Shown: positions 10,757 through 22,767 of the stretch, one piece after another
Layout of the letters: each line of letters begins with the position of its first letter
How positions within the stretch are numbered: the first letter of the stretch is position 1
Origin: Rutidosis leptorrhynchoides
Lineage: Eukaryota; Streptophyta; Magnoliopsida; Asterales; Asteraceae
DNA: 64,000 nt
Assembly (NCBI RefSeq): GCF_046630445.1
Contig: NC_092340.1
Location: 21,635,001-21,699,000, forward strand
Direction: 5' to 3'
Made by a program: the position numbers and the translations under genes
Notes under the pieces: model-generated
The model's input: the letters and a program-made list of their open reading frames with translations, nothing else
Database searches by the model: none
What the model was told of the DNA's origin: nothing

Positions 10757-13700
10757 TGAAATGTCCCGTTCTTATTGATTAAAAACGTTCCATATTAATT
10801 GATTTCGTTGCGAGGTTTTGACCTCTATATGAGACGTTTTTCAAAGACTGCATTCATTTTAAAACAAACCATAACCTTTATTTCATCAATAAAGGTTTAA
10901 AAAGCTTTACGTAGATTATCAAATAATGATAATCTAAAATATCCTATTTACACACGACCATTACATAATGGTTTACAATACAAATATGTTACAACAAAAT
11001 AAGTTTCTTGAATGCAGTTTTTACTCAATATCATACAAGCATGGACTCCAAATCTCGTCCTTATTTAAGTATGCAACAGCGGAAGCTCTTAATAATCACC
11101 TGAGAATAAACATGCTTAAAACGTCAACAAAAATATTGGTGAGTTATAGGTTTAACCTATATATATCAAATCATAATAATAGACCACAAGATTTCATATT
11201 TCAATACACATCCCATACATAGAGATAAAAATCATTCATATGGTGAACACCTGGTAACCGACATTAACAAGATGCATATATAAGAATATCCCCATCATTC
11301 CGGGACACCCTTCGGATATGATATAAATTTCGAAGTACTAAAGCATCCGGTACTTTGGATGGGGTTTGTTAGGCCCAATAGATCTATCTTAGGATTCGCG
11401 TCAATTAAGGTGTCTGTTCCCTAATTCTTAGATTACCAGACTTAATAAAAAGGGGCATATTCGATTTCGATAATTCAACCATAGAATATAGTTTCACGTA
11501 CTTGTGTCTATTTTGTAAATCATTTATAAAACCTGCATGTATTCTCATCCCAAAAATATTAGATTTTAAAAGTGGGACTATAACTCACTTTCACAGATTT
11601 TTACTTCGTCGGGAAGTAAGACTTGGCCACTGGTTGATTCACGAACCTATAACAATATATACATACATATCAAAGTATGTTCAAAATATATTTACAACAC
11701 TTTTAATATATTTTGATGTTTTAAGTTTATTAAGTCAGCTGTCCTCGTTAGTAACCTACAACTAGTTGTCCACAGTTAGATGTACAGAAATAAATCGATA
11801 AATATTATCTTGAATCAATCCACAACCCAGTGTATACGTATCTCAGTATTGATCACAACTCAAACTATATATATTTTGGAATCAACCTCAACCCTGTATA
11901 GCTAACTCCAGCATTCACATATAGAGTGTCTATGGTTGTTCCGAAATATATATAGATGTGTCGACATGATAGGTCGAAACATTGTATACGTGTCTATGGT
12001 ATCTCAAGATTACATAATATACAATACAAGTTGATTAAGTTATGGTTGGAATAGATTTGTTACCAATTTTCACGTAGCTAAAATGAGAAAAATTATCCAA
12101 TCTTGTTTTACCCATAACTTCTTCATTTTAAATCCGTTTTGAGTGAATCAAATTGCTATGGTTTCATATTGAACTCTATTTTATGAATCTAAACAGAAAA
12201 AGTATAGGTTTATAGTCGGAAAAATAAGTTACAAGTCGTTTTTGTAGAGGTAGTCATTTCAGTCGAAAGAACGACGTCTAGATGACCATTTTAGAAAACA
12301 TACCTCCACTTTGAGTTTAACCATAATTTTTGGATATAGTTTCATGTTCATAATAAAAATTATTTTCTCAGAATAACAACTTTTAAATCAAAGTTTATCA
12401 TAGTTTTTAATTAACTAACCCAAAACAGCCCGCGGTGTTACTACGACGGCGTAAATCCGGTTTTACGGTGTTTTTCGTGTTTCCAGGTTTTAAATCATTA
12501 AGTTAGCATATCATATAGATATAGAACATGTGTTTAGTTGATTTTAAAAGTCAAGTTAGAAGGATTAACTTTTGTTTGCGAACAAGTTTAGAATTAACTA
12601 AACTATGTTCTAGTGATTACAAGTTTAAACCTTCGAATAAGATAGCTTTATATATATGAATCGAATGATGTTATGAACATCATTACTACCTTAAGTTCCT
12701 TGGATAAACCTACTGGAAAAGAGAAAAATGGATCTAGCTTCAACGGATCCTTGGATGGCTCGAAGTTCTTGAAGCAGAATCATGACACGAAAACAAGTTC
12801 AAGTAAGATCATCACTTGAAATAAGATTGTTATAGTTATAGAAATTGAACCAAAGTTTGAATATGATTATTACCTTGTATTAGAATGATAACCTACTGTA
12901 AGAAACAAAGATTTCTTGAGGTTGGATGATCACCTTACAAGATTGGAAGTGAGCTAGCAAACTTGAAAGTATTCATGATTTTATGTAACTAGAACTTGTA
13001 GAATATATGAAGAACACTTAGAACTTGAAGATAGAACTTGAGAGAGATCAATTAGATGAAGAAAATTGAAGAATGAAAGTGTTTGTAGGTGTTTTTGGTC
13101 GTTGGTGTATGGATTAGATATAAAGGATATGTAATTTTGTTTTCATGTAAATAAGTCATGAATGATTACTCATATTTTTGTAATTTTATGAGATATTTCA
13201 TGCTAGTTGCCAAATGATGGTTCCCACATGTGTTAGGTGACTCACATGGGCTGCTAAGAGCTAATCATTGGAGTGTATATACCAATAGTACATACATCTA
13301 AAAGCTGTGTATTGTACGAGTACGAATACGGGTGCATACGAGTAGAATTGTTGATGAAACTGAACGAGGATGTAATTGTAAGCATTTTTGTTAAGTAGAA
13401 GTATTTTGATAAGTGTCTTGAATTCTTTCAAAAGTTTATGAATACATATTAAAACACTACATGTATATACATTTTAACTGAGTCGTTAAGTCATCGTTAG
13501 TCGTTACATGTAAATGTTGTTTTGAAACCTTTAGGTTAACGATCTTGTTGAATGTTGTTAACCCATTGTTTATTATAACAAATGAGATGTTAAATTGTTA
13601 TATTATCATGATATTATGATAAATAATATATCTTAGTATGATATATATACAGTTAAATGTCGTTACAACGATAATCGTTACATATATGTCTCGTTTCGAA

Positions 13701-14181
13701 ATCATTAAGTTAGTAGTCTTATTTTTACATATGTATTTCATTGTTAATACACTTAATAATATATTTACTTATCATTTAACATAATTAACCAAGTATATCA
13801 ATATCTTAATATGATTCATATGTACCTAGTAAGACGTTGTTATAACGATAATCGTTATATATATCGTTTTCGAGTTTCTTAAATTAATAGTCTCATTTTT
13901 ATGTATATAACTCATTGTTAAAATACCTAATGAGATACATACTTATAATAAAATCATGTTAACTATATATATAACCATATATATGTCATCGTATAGTTTT
14001 TACAAGTTTTAACGTTTGTGAATCACCGGTCAACTTGGGTGGTCAATTGTCTATATGAAACCTATTTCAATTAATCAAGTCTTAACAAGTTTGATTACTT
14101 AACATGTTGGAAACACTTAATCATGTAAATAACAATTTCATTTAATATATATATAAACATGGAAAAGTTCGGGTCACTACA
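10757..14181 (-). repeat. 5' LTR of Tekay-1 (3.4 kb)
   Basis: On the minus strand it runs from TGTAGTGACCCG (14181) to GGGACATTTCA (10757), a typical TG...CA LTR. It matches the LTRs of Tekay-2 and the fragment at 56952-59885 throughout. Near its 3' end lies a block (about 11085-11165) with CTCACCAA and TTATTCTCAGGT that is also present in an unrelated LTR family in this window. No protein-coding gene is supported inside it. Confidence 0.9.
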
Positions 14182-14885
14182 CATGCTATGCAACCACCGT
14201 TCTTACGGTTGACACCCGATTTGGTTCAGGTGACCTAATGAATTCCAGGTGAATTTCTAGGATTTTACGTTCAATGGTAATGAACGCATTGAAAATGGGT
14301 TTTCAGAAAACAAATCGGTTTATAATTTGATCAAAATATTTTCTCGTTCAAGCTCGAGTTTAGATATCATTGAATTCCATGAGTTTGAATTCTCAATCTT
14401 TAAGGTCAATCACAAGGATTGAGTAATATCAGGCTTAAAAGCTGATTTTTGATCTTTTAAGGAGATTATCCTTTCTGGGGATCTGATTCATTAGTCTTAT
14501 CAAGCTAATTTGCACGGTGCCCCCCATTGTACGAGATAAATCCTTCTCATGGTTAGGATAAATCTGACCACTTGGCGACCCTGTTTGATGCTGAGGTAGG
14601 TGGATTTCCTGCTGATTTTAGAGATGACTTTTCTAGATTTTTCGTCAACCTACAGCTGGTCTGGACGACAACTTCCTGACCTATATCAAGAAGCGCTTTC
14701 TTTTTCGGAAGACTTTACTTCCTTTTAATGATGGAATTGATTCATCGTGTAGATCCATCTTTTCTTTCAAATGTATTACAGTAAATCGGGTAAAACTGTC
14801 AATTTAGTCCAAAACAAAAGCACCTGCAATAACTTTACAGAAACATGTGATAGATAGTTTTTAATTGAATAACTTGGTACATTCT

Positions 14886-15445
14886 CCCCACACTTGACTT
14901 TTTTCATGCGTCTTTTTATATCTTAATAAATAAATTCAAGCGTTTTAGTTGTTTCTCAATTTATGTCCTTTTCGAGGTAACGATAATTTCGGTATTAACA
15001 CCTAGTTTTCATCGTTCATAAATATGTATAAACATGATTTTGAATTCATTTAGTTGAAAATTTTTCAAATTTTCATAAAATTTGGCGTATAAACCCGAGA
15101 GAATTTATAACCCTTCCCCACACTTGAGATCATGCAATGCCCTCATTTGCATGAAATCAGACTCTAATTATAAATTCACGAGGGTGATAAGTGTAGAAAA
15201 GTGATTAAAAATACCCAGTTTGTAATTACAAAGCTCGTCGAATGATAGATGGCGCGCCTCATCGTTCATTCTTTCTTGTTTTATCACACATATTTTTCTT
15301 CAAAAACGGTTGCTTTTCTGAACTGTTTGCTAATCTTTAAAAATGCGTCTTTTACCCTAATTTATTATGCATGTTTATTAACGAGTTATGCACTAACCCG
15401 AACCCCTAATTTAACGTTAAGTGGGGTTAAACTTCCCCACACTTA
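14886..15445 (-). repeat. Three PPT-like AAGTGTGGGG tracts
   Basis: Plus-strand CCCCACACTT occurs at 14886-14895, 15116-15125 and 15435-15444, reading AAGTGTGGGG on the element's strand. It resembles the tract directly before the 3' LTR of Tat-L (AAGTGTGGGAATATT). The sequence between them holds no convincing gene. Confidence 0.5.
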
Positions 15446-16562
15446 GCTGACGACATGTGAAGTCGGTAGAATGAGTTCCACGAATTAGAGTAGTGAGCCA
15501 GTTATTTACATCTCGGGTGGTGTATAATATATCAATGGGTTTAAAGTTTAGACTCGCCCGATTGTCACTACTTAATTCTTTTTTAAGTGTAGCTTTTAGT
15601 AAATGGATATATCTCTTTTCTAGTTCTTGGTCAAATGGATCGATATACACCGACATACATACTATAGGGTGGACAATTCCTAACATTTCCTTCTGTTTAT
15701 TCTCGGGATCAAAGTTTTCACCTCTATTACCCATTTGGGTGAAATTCGAGGTGTCAATATCTATTACAGCTTGTAGTTCATCTTTGGTAGATGACTCGTC
15801 TATTGAGAATATTGGGTTGGAAGATTGTGGAATCGTGAATTTCGGGATCAAAGAAAATTCTTCTTCATTAATGGTACTTATTGGTCTCACCATTTTGGTC
15901 TCGGGGGTAAAATTTTCAACGTTATCGTTTTCCCAAGAGTACCAATTTGTCACCCTTACTTCTTCTTCATTTATTGATTGATCGATGATTTCGTTGGTAG
16001 AGGCTAATGTATCGATATGTTGTGAAATTGGTAAAACTGAATAAAAAGTATCATCGGGATAGTTGGTGATTTCGGAGCTCTCGAATTCATCAAAATTCGA
16101 TGATATGAGATTTTCTTGCACAATACTCCTCAGATCAACAGGTGTGTAGTCTGATAGAGTTTCAGCTTGCCGGTTTACAAACTCTCTCATTTGTTCATTT
16201 TGAGCATTGAGTTCTTCGAGTTTGATTTTCATATTGTCTAATAAATTTTCAGACACGTAATTTTCCTCGTCTACTGGTTGTTGAGTTTAGAAATATTCTT
16301 GGGAATAATCCCAATTTGAATTGTATTCTTCATAATCATTCCATTCGGGTTCCGTGGGTGCGTAATTTTCCATAGGAACGTAATAATAACATTCCCATGT
16401 TGAGTGATAATCTCCACAGATTTCACAACCAGTTATTGTTTCGTCATTCGTGATCCAAGATTGACCGAACGAATTGTCATCAACACCCGTTTGAGAGTAT
16501 TGATTTAATTGATTTTGGATATCAAAAAGAGTTTCCATAGCCTTGTTTTCAAAATTTTCCAT
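15417..16562 (-). pseudogene. Gag-like ORF of Tat-R with one in-frame stop
   Basis: One reading frame of about 381 codons runs from ATG at 16562 to TAA at 15417, broken by a single TAA after SQEYF near 16287. The N-terminal part has a Cys/His motif, CEICGDYHSTWEC, like the single knuckle found late in Tat/Athila Gag proteins. Downstream comes a short coiled-coil-like run (KIKLEELNAQNEQMREFVNR), then acidic and unrecognised sequence. It lacks the large N-terminal Gag core and protease motifs of autonomous Tat elements. The last codons (LSVGK) are encoded by a copy of the AAGTGTGGGG tract. The family call is moderately secure; the function of this shortened form is unknown. Confidence 0.6.
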
Positions 16563-17510
16563 TTTATTGCGATGGCCAAATTTTAGCTACAATGTGGTGC
16601 ATTTACTAATTATCCTATTAGTTATAAAAATAGAAAAACTTATATAAGTTGTCCAGTTAATAGACTTTTCTGCTTTTGCCCACGTTTCGAATAGCCAAAA
16701 GATGAGCAGGGAGCCAGAACCCTTTAAATCGGAAGCTCACAACTCAGCCACTAACAAATCCAACTATTACTACCAAGCAGAAAATTTGGATGTCTATCAA
16801 TTTAACCGCTTAAAATAATTTTTCGTTGAAATTTTAAAGAAATTATAGAGAAGAAATAGAGAAAATTCTAAGTCCTAAAAACTAGCGTGTCGAGAAATAA
16901 GAAAGAAAAAGATTGCGCGTCGAAAAATGTCGAAAAATAAAAGGTTGAAAATAAAAAGAAAGTAGCGCGTCGTAACTTAAAAGATACTAAAAACTAAAAA
17001 ATTAAAAGTTGCGTCTAAAAATATTAAAGCTTACAAGTAAAACTATATCCCAAATGGCAATAACTTAAAAAGGTACTAAAACTTAAAAAGGCGTCGCAAA
17101 ATTCTAAAGCACCTAGATCTTAGTCTAAAGAAAAAGCACTTAAGGGATTTTACGGCAAAGCCTAAAAATCTAGAAGTAAAAATAATTATGGCAAAAAAAC
17201 TATATCTTAAAACTAAATAAAAAAATACAAAAATTACTCTAAAACAATTAAAAAGGAACAAAATATAAAAATATACTAAAAGTTGTAAAAAGTACAATTT
17301 TTATAAAAATATTATTTTTATATTATTTATTTTATAAAACTATTAATTTTACAATTTAAATAAAACTAATTAAAATTAATTATTACAAATTAATTAAAAC
17401 TTAAATTAAATACTAAATTAATTAACCCTAAATACTAAATAATTAATAATAATAATTAAAACTCCGTAATAAATGCAAATTTAGGGTTTCTGCAGGCGCG
17501 TCAGGGTGGC

Positions 17511-17561
17511 TCCGCGAGTCGTGGAGTTTTAAGCCTGCAAACTCCGCGAGTCGTGGAGTTT
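17511..17561 (-). repeat. Palindrome pair in the Tat-R leader
   Basis: Two units centred on CGCGAGTCGTGG lie at 17511-17526 and 17539-17561. The second has arms AACTCC/GGAGTT. They are nearly the same sequence as the two units in the LTR promoter at 19111-19165, here just downstream of the primer-binding site. Confidence 0.6.
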
Positions 17562-17659
17562 GAAAAACGTGTTTTTTTTTAAATTTTATATTGTTTTTCT
17601 AAAAATATATATAAATATATTTATACAAAAATAAATTAAAAATATAGCGTTTCGCCGAG

Positions 17660-17677
17660 TCCCTGACAGCGGCGCCA
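17660..17677 (-). other. Primer-binding site of Tat-R
   Basis: Minus-strand TGGCGCCGCTGTCAGGGA lies 6 bases after the LTR end CATCA. It resembles the TGGCGCCGTTGCCGGGGA site typical of Tat/Athila elements, commonly assigned to tRNA-Asp. Several central bases differ. Confidence 0.75.
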
Positions 17678-17683
17678 AAAACT

Positions 17684-18945
17684 TGATGTTAAAGCTTAGG
17701 GGTACGAAATAGTTTATATTTTTACTAGAAAATACTATTAAATATGCTAAAATTTTACACAAGTTTTAATTATTTATTTACAAATGGGATATACCTAAAC
17801 CTTGCTACAACACTATAGGCAGTGTACCTAATCGTAGAGTAGTATAGTTTTTAGGAAGTCCGGTTCGTTCCACAGGGAGCGGGCTTATTGCACACTATAT
17901 TTTTAAATAACTATATTTGTACAAAATATATATAATTATATATAATAATATATAAAAGGGGGTTTACCGTTTAATGACCGGTTTGTCGATTTATATTTTA
18001 AGCGAAGCGTATAGTAAATGACGATATTTAAATAACAATATAAAATAAATAACAATAATTAAAATGACAATAAATAAAAGTACGATAATTAGAAGTGCAA
18101 TTAAATATAAAATAAAGGAAATTAAATATGAAATAAAATAATTATGCTTATTTAAACTTCCGTAACCATGATGGTTGACGTGTTGATTTTAGTTTTATGC
18201 CCATGGGTTAATTGTCCTTTGTCCTGGATTATTTAATATGTCCGTCTGGTTTTTGTCCATAACAGTCCATCGGTCATAAATTTAAAGTGCGAGTGTCCTC
18301 GTCAAATTATTCTTATACCCAAAGTCAAATATTCCAACTAATTGGGGACTTAAACTGTAACAAGATTTTAATACTTTGTTTAATAATTACACCAGGATAT
18401 CGACTGTGTGTAACCCAAGGTTTTAATACTTTGTTATCAATTATGCCAAGTGTCCTTGTACATAATTTCACCCCTGTTTTAATAATTCTAGTGACTATTA
18501 ATCCATTCCCGTGTCCGGTTAAATGAACTATTATTCGTACATATAAATACCCCGCCCATCGTGTCCGATCGAGTGTATATGGTTATTTATAGGGACGTCC
18601 AATTGTAAATCTTTATATTAAAATTAACAAGCTATCATTTAGTTAAACAAATATAAAGCCCATTAATAGCCCATAGTCTAATTTCCACAAGTATCGTTCT
18701 TTTGTCCAAACCCCAATTATGGTACAAAGCCCAATTACCCCGTCTTTAATATTTAGTCCAACATCATGATTACTTTGGCTCAAATAAGCATAATAATAAC
18801 TTAAGTACGAGACATTAATTTAAAAAGGAGAACATAGCTTACATTGATTATTTTTCGCGTAGTGTTACACGGACAGAGCTCCGACCTTAAAACCCGTAAA
18901 AATAACTTTTACATAACCCAAATAATCTAATATAACACTAATCTA

Positions 18946-19032
<87 letters not shown>

Positions 19033-19631
19033 ATACTACGGAGTATTATTATTATTATGTTATTTAAACTCGCAGAATTCGTGGCCTTTTATAGGGATTT
19101 CTGATTTTTCAAACTCCGCGAGTCGTGGAGTTTTTGGCCTTCAAACTCCGCGAGTCGTGGAGTTTGATTTTCCAGCTCACATCAATTTGGATCTTAGCTT
19201 TGCCGACATAATATATAAATAAATATAATATATAAATAATTTTAAGAATTATTTAAATATTATATTATATTTATGTGCATAGTTGACTTGTAATTTTTAG
19301 TCCGTTGCGTCGAGCGTTGAGAGTTGACTCATGTCTCGGTTCCGGATTTTCGAACGTCCTTGCGTATTATTTTATATCGTGTACTTTGCGTTCCGCAACT
19401 TGTACTCTTGTCATTTTTAGACGTTTCTCATAATAAATTGAACCACTTGGATTGTATCTTGTACATTTGAGCTTTTTGGTCATTTGTGTCTTCAAATCGT
19501 CGTTTTCGCCTTTTGTCTTCGCACTTATTTAATATAAACGATTACAACTTAAAATAGGACAATTACAACTAAATAATTTACATATTGGGAGGATATTGCT
19601 ACTAAATATATGTTCATTTGGAGCACTATCA
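17684..19631 (-). repeat. 5' LTR of Tat-R
   Basis: On the minus strand it starts TGATAGTGCTCC at 19631 and ends CATCA at 17684. It is homologous to 1111-3098 in opposite orientation. A TA microsatellite expands it at 18949-19031. The TATA box (TATAAAAG) is at 19086-19093, with two palindromes immediately upstream. Confidence 0.85.
19086..19165 (-). promoter_or_regulatory. LTR promoter of Tat-R: palindrome pair and TATA box
   Basis: Two identical near-palindromes with arms AAACTCC/GGAGTTT and core CGAGTCG lie at 19111-19133 and 19143-19165. TATAAAAG follows on the minus strand at 19086-19093. The layout matches 1581-1661 in Tat-L, although the arm sequences differ. Confidence 0.6.
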
Positions 19632-20810
19632 CATGTACTATTCACTTTTTATGTGGGATGTACTCAAAGTCGATCAATACTATTCCTATAATTTTCTGTT
19701 TTTAAAACTCTAGATTCTGTACACATATGCTTGAATACGTTCGGGTTCAATTTCTACACGTCTTGCAAAATAGGACAGAATCTCATTAGCTAGATGTAAC
19801 ATACCATTTTTATTTTAAGATATATTTATTTATTTAATTAAGTGTTGACTCCACTTTGACTAGTTGGGAACCCATTTTTGTAGATACCTTAAGAGGAGAA
19901 GGTTAAAAGGGTAATTTTTTCCATTGTAAGTCTAAGAATCCTTTGATTTATGTTCATGCAAATGGATTTAGGACTGTAATTAACATCTCTAAAGCTTTCT
20001 AGCTCTACTAGAAGTCTTGAATTTCCATCTTCTTCTTATTTCTAGCAATTTGGGGGTTTTGAAAACCCTAACTTGAGGTATGAACAATTAACTCTTTAAA
20101 TTCGAAATTTATGAGTTAGATGGTGTTGTTCTTGTTAGAAATCAAGCTTTTGATTTCTTAAAATCCCTAATTCGAAATTAGGGTTAGGGTTATGGAATTG
20201 GGGATTTTGTAAAGATGGTGAACTAGTTTAATGAAATTGGTAGTTTTAACTAGTAAAATTGTAAGTGGTTTAGTTTAGGTCAAAATCTAAGTCTTCACTT
20301 TTAGAAGAAATTGTTGATTATGTTAAGAAAGTTTATGTGCAAGTTAAAGGCTTGTATGATTTTGGTAATGAGATAAGAAGACTTACAACTTGTAAGTCTT
20401 GTGTTCATGTCTAGAAGATGTCAAAATGTGTTTTGTGAGTTTTAAGGATAATCCCTAGTTTTAATTGGTCTTGGTTGACCATATTGGAGTAATTTGTATT
20501 TTGATTGTAAAATTGAAAGACTCAAGTTATAAGACTTGTGTTCCTGTCTAAATGGTGTCAAAATGATTATGGGTCAATGGAGTAAACCCTAGTGAATTTG
20601 GGTCTTGAAGACTATGTATGAGTAAATTGTGATATATGTGTGTGGATATGCTTGTTACTAGGTAACTTGTGCTTGAAAGATTGAAAGTGACCATTTGGAA
20701 GTATCGTTGAATATTTGCTTGCTTGGAAATCGAGGTGAGTACAATGTGTGTTTACTTGTTAATAAGATTTGTATTGGTATGCGATTGTTTGTATTGTGGT
20801 TGGTATGAGG
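19632..20810. other. Unassigned AT-rich sequence
   Basis: No convincing coding frame was seen. There are short T-rich runs and an AACCCTAA-like stretch near 20065, and at 20160-20190 a GGGTTAGGGTTATGG run. It may be an old LTR or intron-like sequence leading into the minisatellite, but I cannot assign it. Confidence 0.4.
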
Positions 20811-21100
20811 GCTCGGTTCACGTTGGGAACGCATCGGGCGGGATCTTGGTTCACGTTGGGAACACATCAGGATCCAGAGGGTTCTCGGTTCACGTTGGGA
20901 ACTCATCGGGAACCATATGTGATTGCATATAGAGGGACTTGATTATTTGTGGTATGTGAGTAATTGTCTATACATGTTAATAAAGTTGATATTTGTGTGA
21001 AATTGTCTATGTTGATTGGTATGAGGGCTCGGTTCACGTTGGGAACGCATCAGGATCCAGAGAGTTCTCGGTTCACGTTGGGAACGCATCGGGAACCATA
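20811..21100. repeat. Minisatellite with GGTTCACGTTGGGAAC core
   Basis: Units of about 35 bp with the core GGTTCACGTTGGGAAC and an end near CATCGGGA occur three times at 20811-20912 and twice at 21027-21100. The two blocks sit in a larger, diverged duplication whose flanks (GGTATGAGGGCTC before and CCATATGTGAT after) also repeat. Frames through it are repeat artefacts. Confidence 0.75.
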
Positions 21101-22200
21101 TGTGATGGTGAATTGTATTACTTGATTGTTTTGTGATATGCGGATAATTGACTATCTTTATGGATGTTATTAACTCGTATGCACATATTGTATTCACTAA
21201 GCGTTTTCGCTTACTCCGTTGTTTAACTTTTTATAGGTTCCGGTTTGGACAAGAAAGAGTATGATGGACGATTAGCTATTTAATGTTATAATGTGCTTTT
21301 GGATGACTTGCTTATGGATTAGTTGTGGATGCTAGATGCCATTGGTAGGCGCTTTGGGTGGGATAGTGATATCCCAAGAATCATGCTTTGATCTTTTGGT
21401 TGTCTTTTTGTCATTTGGGTCAAAATAGCCACATTTTATTAAAATAGGTTGAATTTGCCACCACGGGTCAGTCTAATATCAAGTGGATATAAACTTGTTA
21501 AAAGTGTTTAAATAAATTTGAAATGACATATGGTCTGATGTCGAAATGGGTCAAGGCGCAAAAATGTGGCCATATTCACTGTTTTGATCAGAACAGGATC
21601 CCATAGTGGGATCTGGGATCCCATAATGGGATCTAGAAAAAGAAAAATTGTCATTTTTTGAAAATGAGTCGAGGTCGTTTCACTAGAACTTTCAACTCGA
21701 ATTGTGTAGGAGTTGTGTCATTGATCATAAGAAAATAAATCTTATAAGTAGAAGGTTTACTTTTTTAAAAGATCCAATTGAGATATATGGCAGGACCATT
21801 ATAATTAGTACGAAGTAATACTCTTATGTATGCAAAATATTTAAAAAAGGTAGAAGGTTTTCCCTGTTAGGGCCCTAACCACTGGGCTATCTAGTGATGG
21901 TTTATGCAAAATAATTAATGTGTGCATTTCTTCTTATTTGTAAATGGGGAATTGTTATGGGCAAGGCTTTGTTGTTTTTACCTTACGTTTATGTGTGTTC
22001 TAAAAATTCTGTTTGATTCGATTTTAAAAGATAAATAATGAGGTGAATTTGGACACTGAAAAGATACCTATTGTAAAACAATATATCAGGTATTTAACCT
22101 AGGTTATGCATTCTTCAATGCCCGGATCTATAGTTATGTGGTAGGTGTTCTGAAAATGAAGTTTTTCCTAAATTTTTCAATGTGTTGTCTCTTCTTTTTA
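21101..22200. other. Unassigned sequence with a GGGATCCCAT palindrome cluster
   Basis: No gene was recognised. At 21597-21634 GGGATC and its complement alternate, forming overlapping palindromes (GATCCCATAGTGGGATC, GATCCCATAATGGGATC). At about 21868-21900 the minus strand shows TAGCCCAGTGG, matching a pol III A box, as in a 5' fragment of a tRNA-derived SINE. Confidence 0.4.
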
Positions 22201-22290
22201 GAAAGGCAAATACTTACACAGCACCACATATCACAAATATATACACATGTGTCTATCCCAGGGCTTGAACCCCAATCTCATGGTGGGTTG
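22201..22290 (-). mobile_element. SINE 3' fragment
   Basis: The minus strand carries GGGGTTCAAGCCCTGGG, a good pol III B box, and ends TTTGCCTTTCTAAAAAG. The SINE at 29643 ends the same way (TTGCCTTTCAAAA). No A box or TSD was found here, so it is probably 5'-truncated and old. Confidence 0.4.
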
Positions 22291-22419
22291 TTATTGTGTT
22301 GTCTTTTTGTTAACTGAAACATGTGCTATATGTTCGGGTACCTAATAAGCATAAATTACCTGTATGATGCGCTTTTTTAACAGACATACATAAGCAAATT
22401 ATATCCCTTCTCCAAGCTG

Positions 22420-22602
22420 GTGCCGTTTCAAATTCTTAGCTGTATGACATCACCTGGAATTCATGCTGTGTGCTACAAATTAAACGCTAAATGTGAATCA
22501 CTTCTCCAAGCTACTTCATCATCATCAGAATTTTATGCAGTTCTTGGTCATATTTCTATTAAAAGTTTAAAACTGTTTATCTTAATATCCTGTGGAGATT
22601 GA
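22420..22602 (+). other. Unassigned short frame, possible gene fragment
   Basis: A 60-codon frame here has no recognised domain. The surrounding sequence (22380-22760) is less AT-rich than its neighbours and could be a captured exon fragment, but nothing confirms this. No splice structure could be fixed. Confidence 0.2.
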
Positions 22603-22767
22603 TTAGCAGGGTTGCTTCTTTGTTTTCCATGTACTGTATACATGGGAAACTGGATCAAGCGAGTCATCACAAGAATTAAAGTATGTTAAGAGTAGCGTTC
22701 GTGGAAGCTTATCCGGAACTTTGGTTGCAAGGGGTGCTTCAAGTCTCGAATTCATCGTCCAAGTTTG

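Larger units (their letters stand above)
3099..14181 (-). mobile_element. Tekay-1: chromovirus LTR retrotransposon with extra ORFs
   Basis: This minus-strand element reads 5' LTR (14181 to 10757), tRNA-Met-type primer-binding site, acidic ORF, F-box ORF, a PPT-like repeat, gag-pol, PPT, and a 3' LTR truncated at 3099 by the Tat-L insertion. The pol order (protease, RT, RNase H, integrase) and the C-terminal chromodomain-like tail (arginine/lysine-rich, then GPxFTWERED) place it in chromoviruses, probably Tekay/Del. Its two LTRs look about 99% identical over the roughly 1.08 kb compared by eye, so insertion is recent. It sits in Tat-R; the 5-bp TSD is probably CATGC at 14182-14186, and its partner lies outside the window. 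Confidence 0.9.
14182..19631 (-). mobile_element. Tat-R: non-autonomous Tat/Athila-like gypsy element
   Basis: On the minus strand it reads 5' LTR (19631 to 17684), primer-binding site, an AT-rich leader with two palindromes, a broken gag-like ORF (16562 to 15417), then non-coding sequence with repeated AAGTGTGGGG tracts, then the block shared with Tat-L. Tekay-1 interrupts it at 14182. There is no protease, RT or integrase between the gag-like ORF and the 3' non-coding block, so it looks like a pol-less derivative. The rest of the element is outside the window. The likely TSD base run at the right is CATGT (19632-19636). Confidence 0.8.

Noticed and set aside
15249..15446. 65-codon plus-strand frame
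   Set aside because: It is antisense to the Tat-R interior and without features.
1..19631. Tat-L and Tat-R as inverted ends of one large DNA transposon
   Set aside because: Each has LTR-element organisation (LTR, PBS or PPT). The inverted arrangement is explained by separate insertions, with Tekay-1 between.
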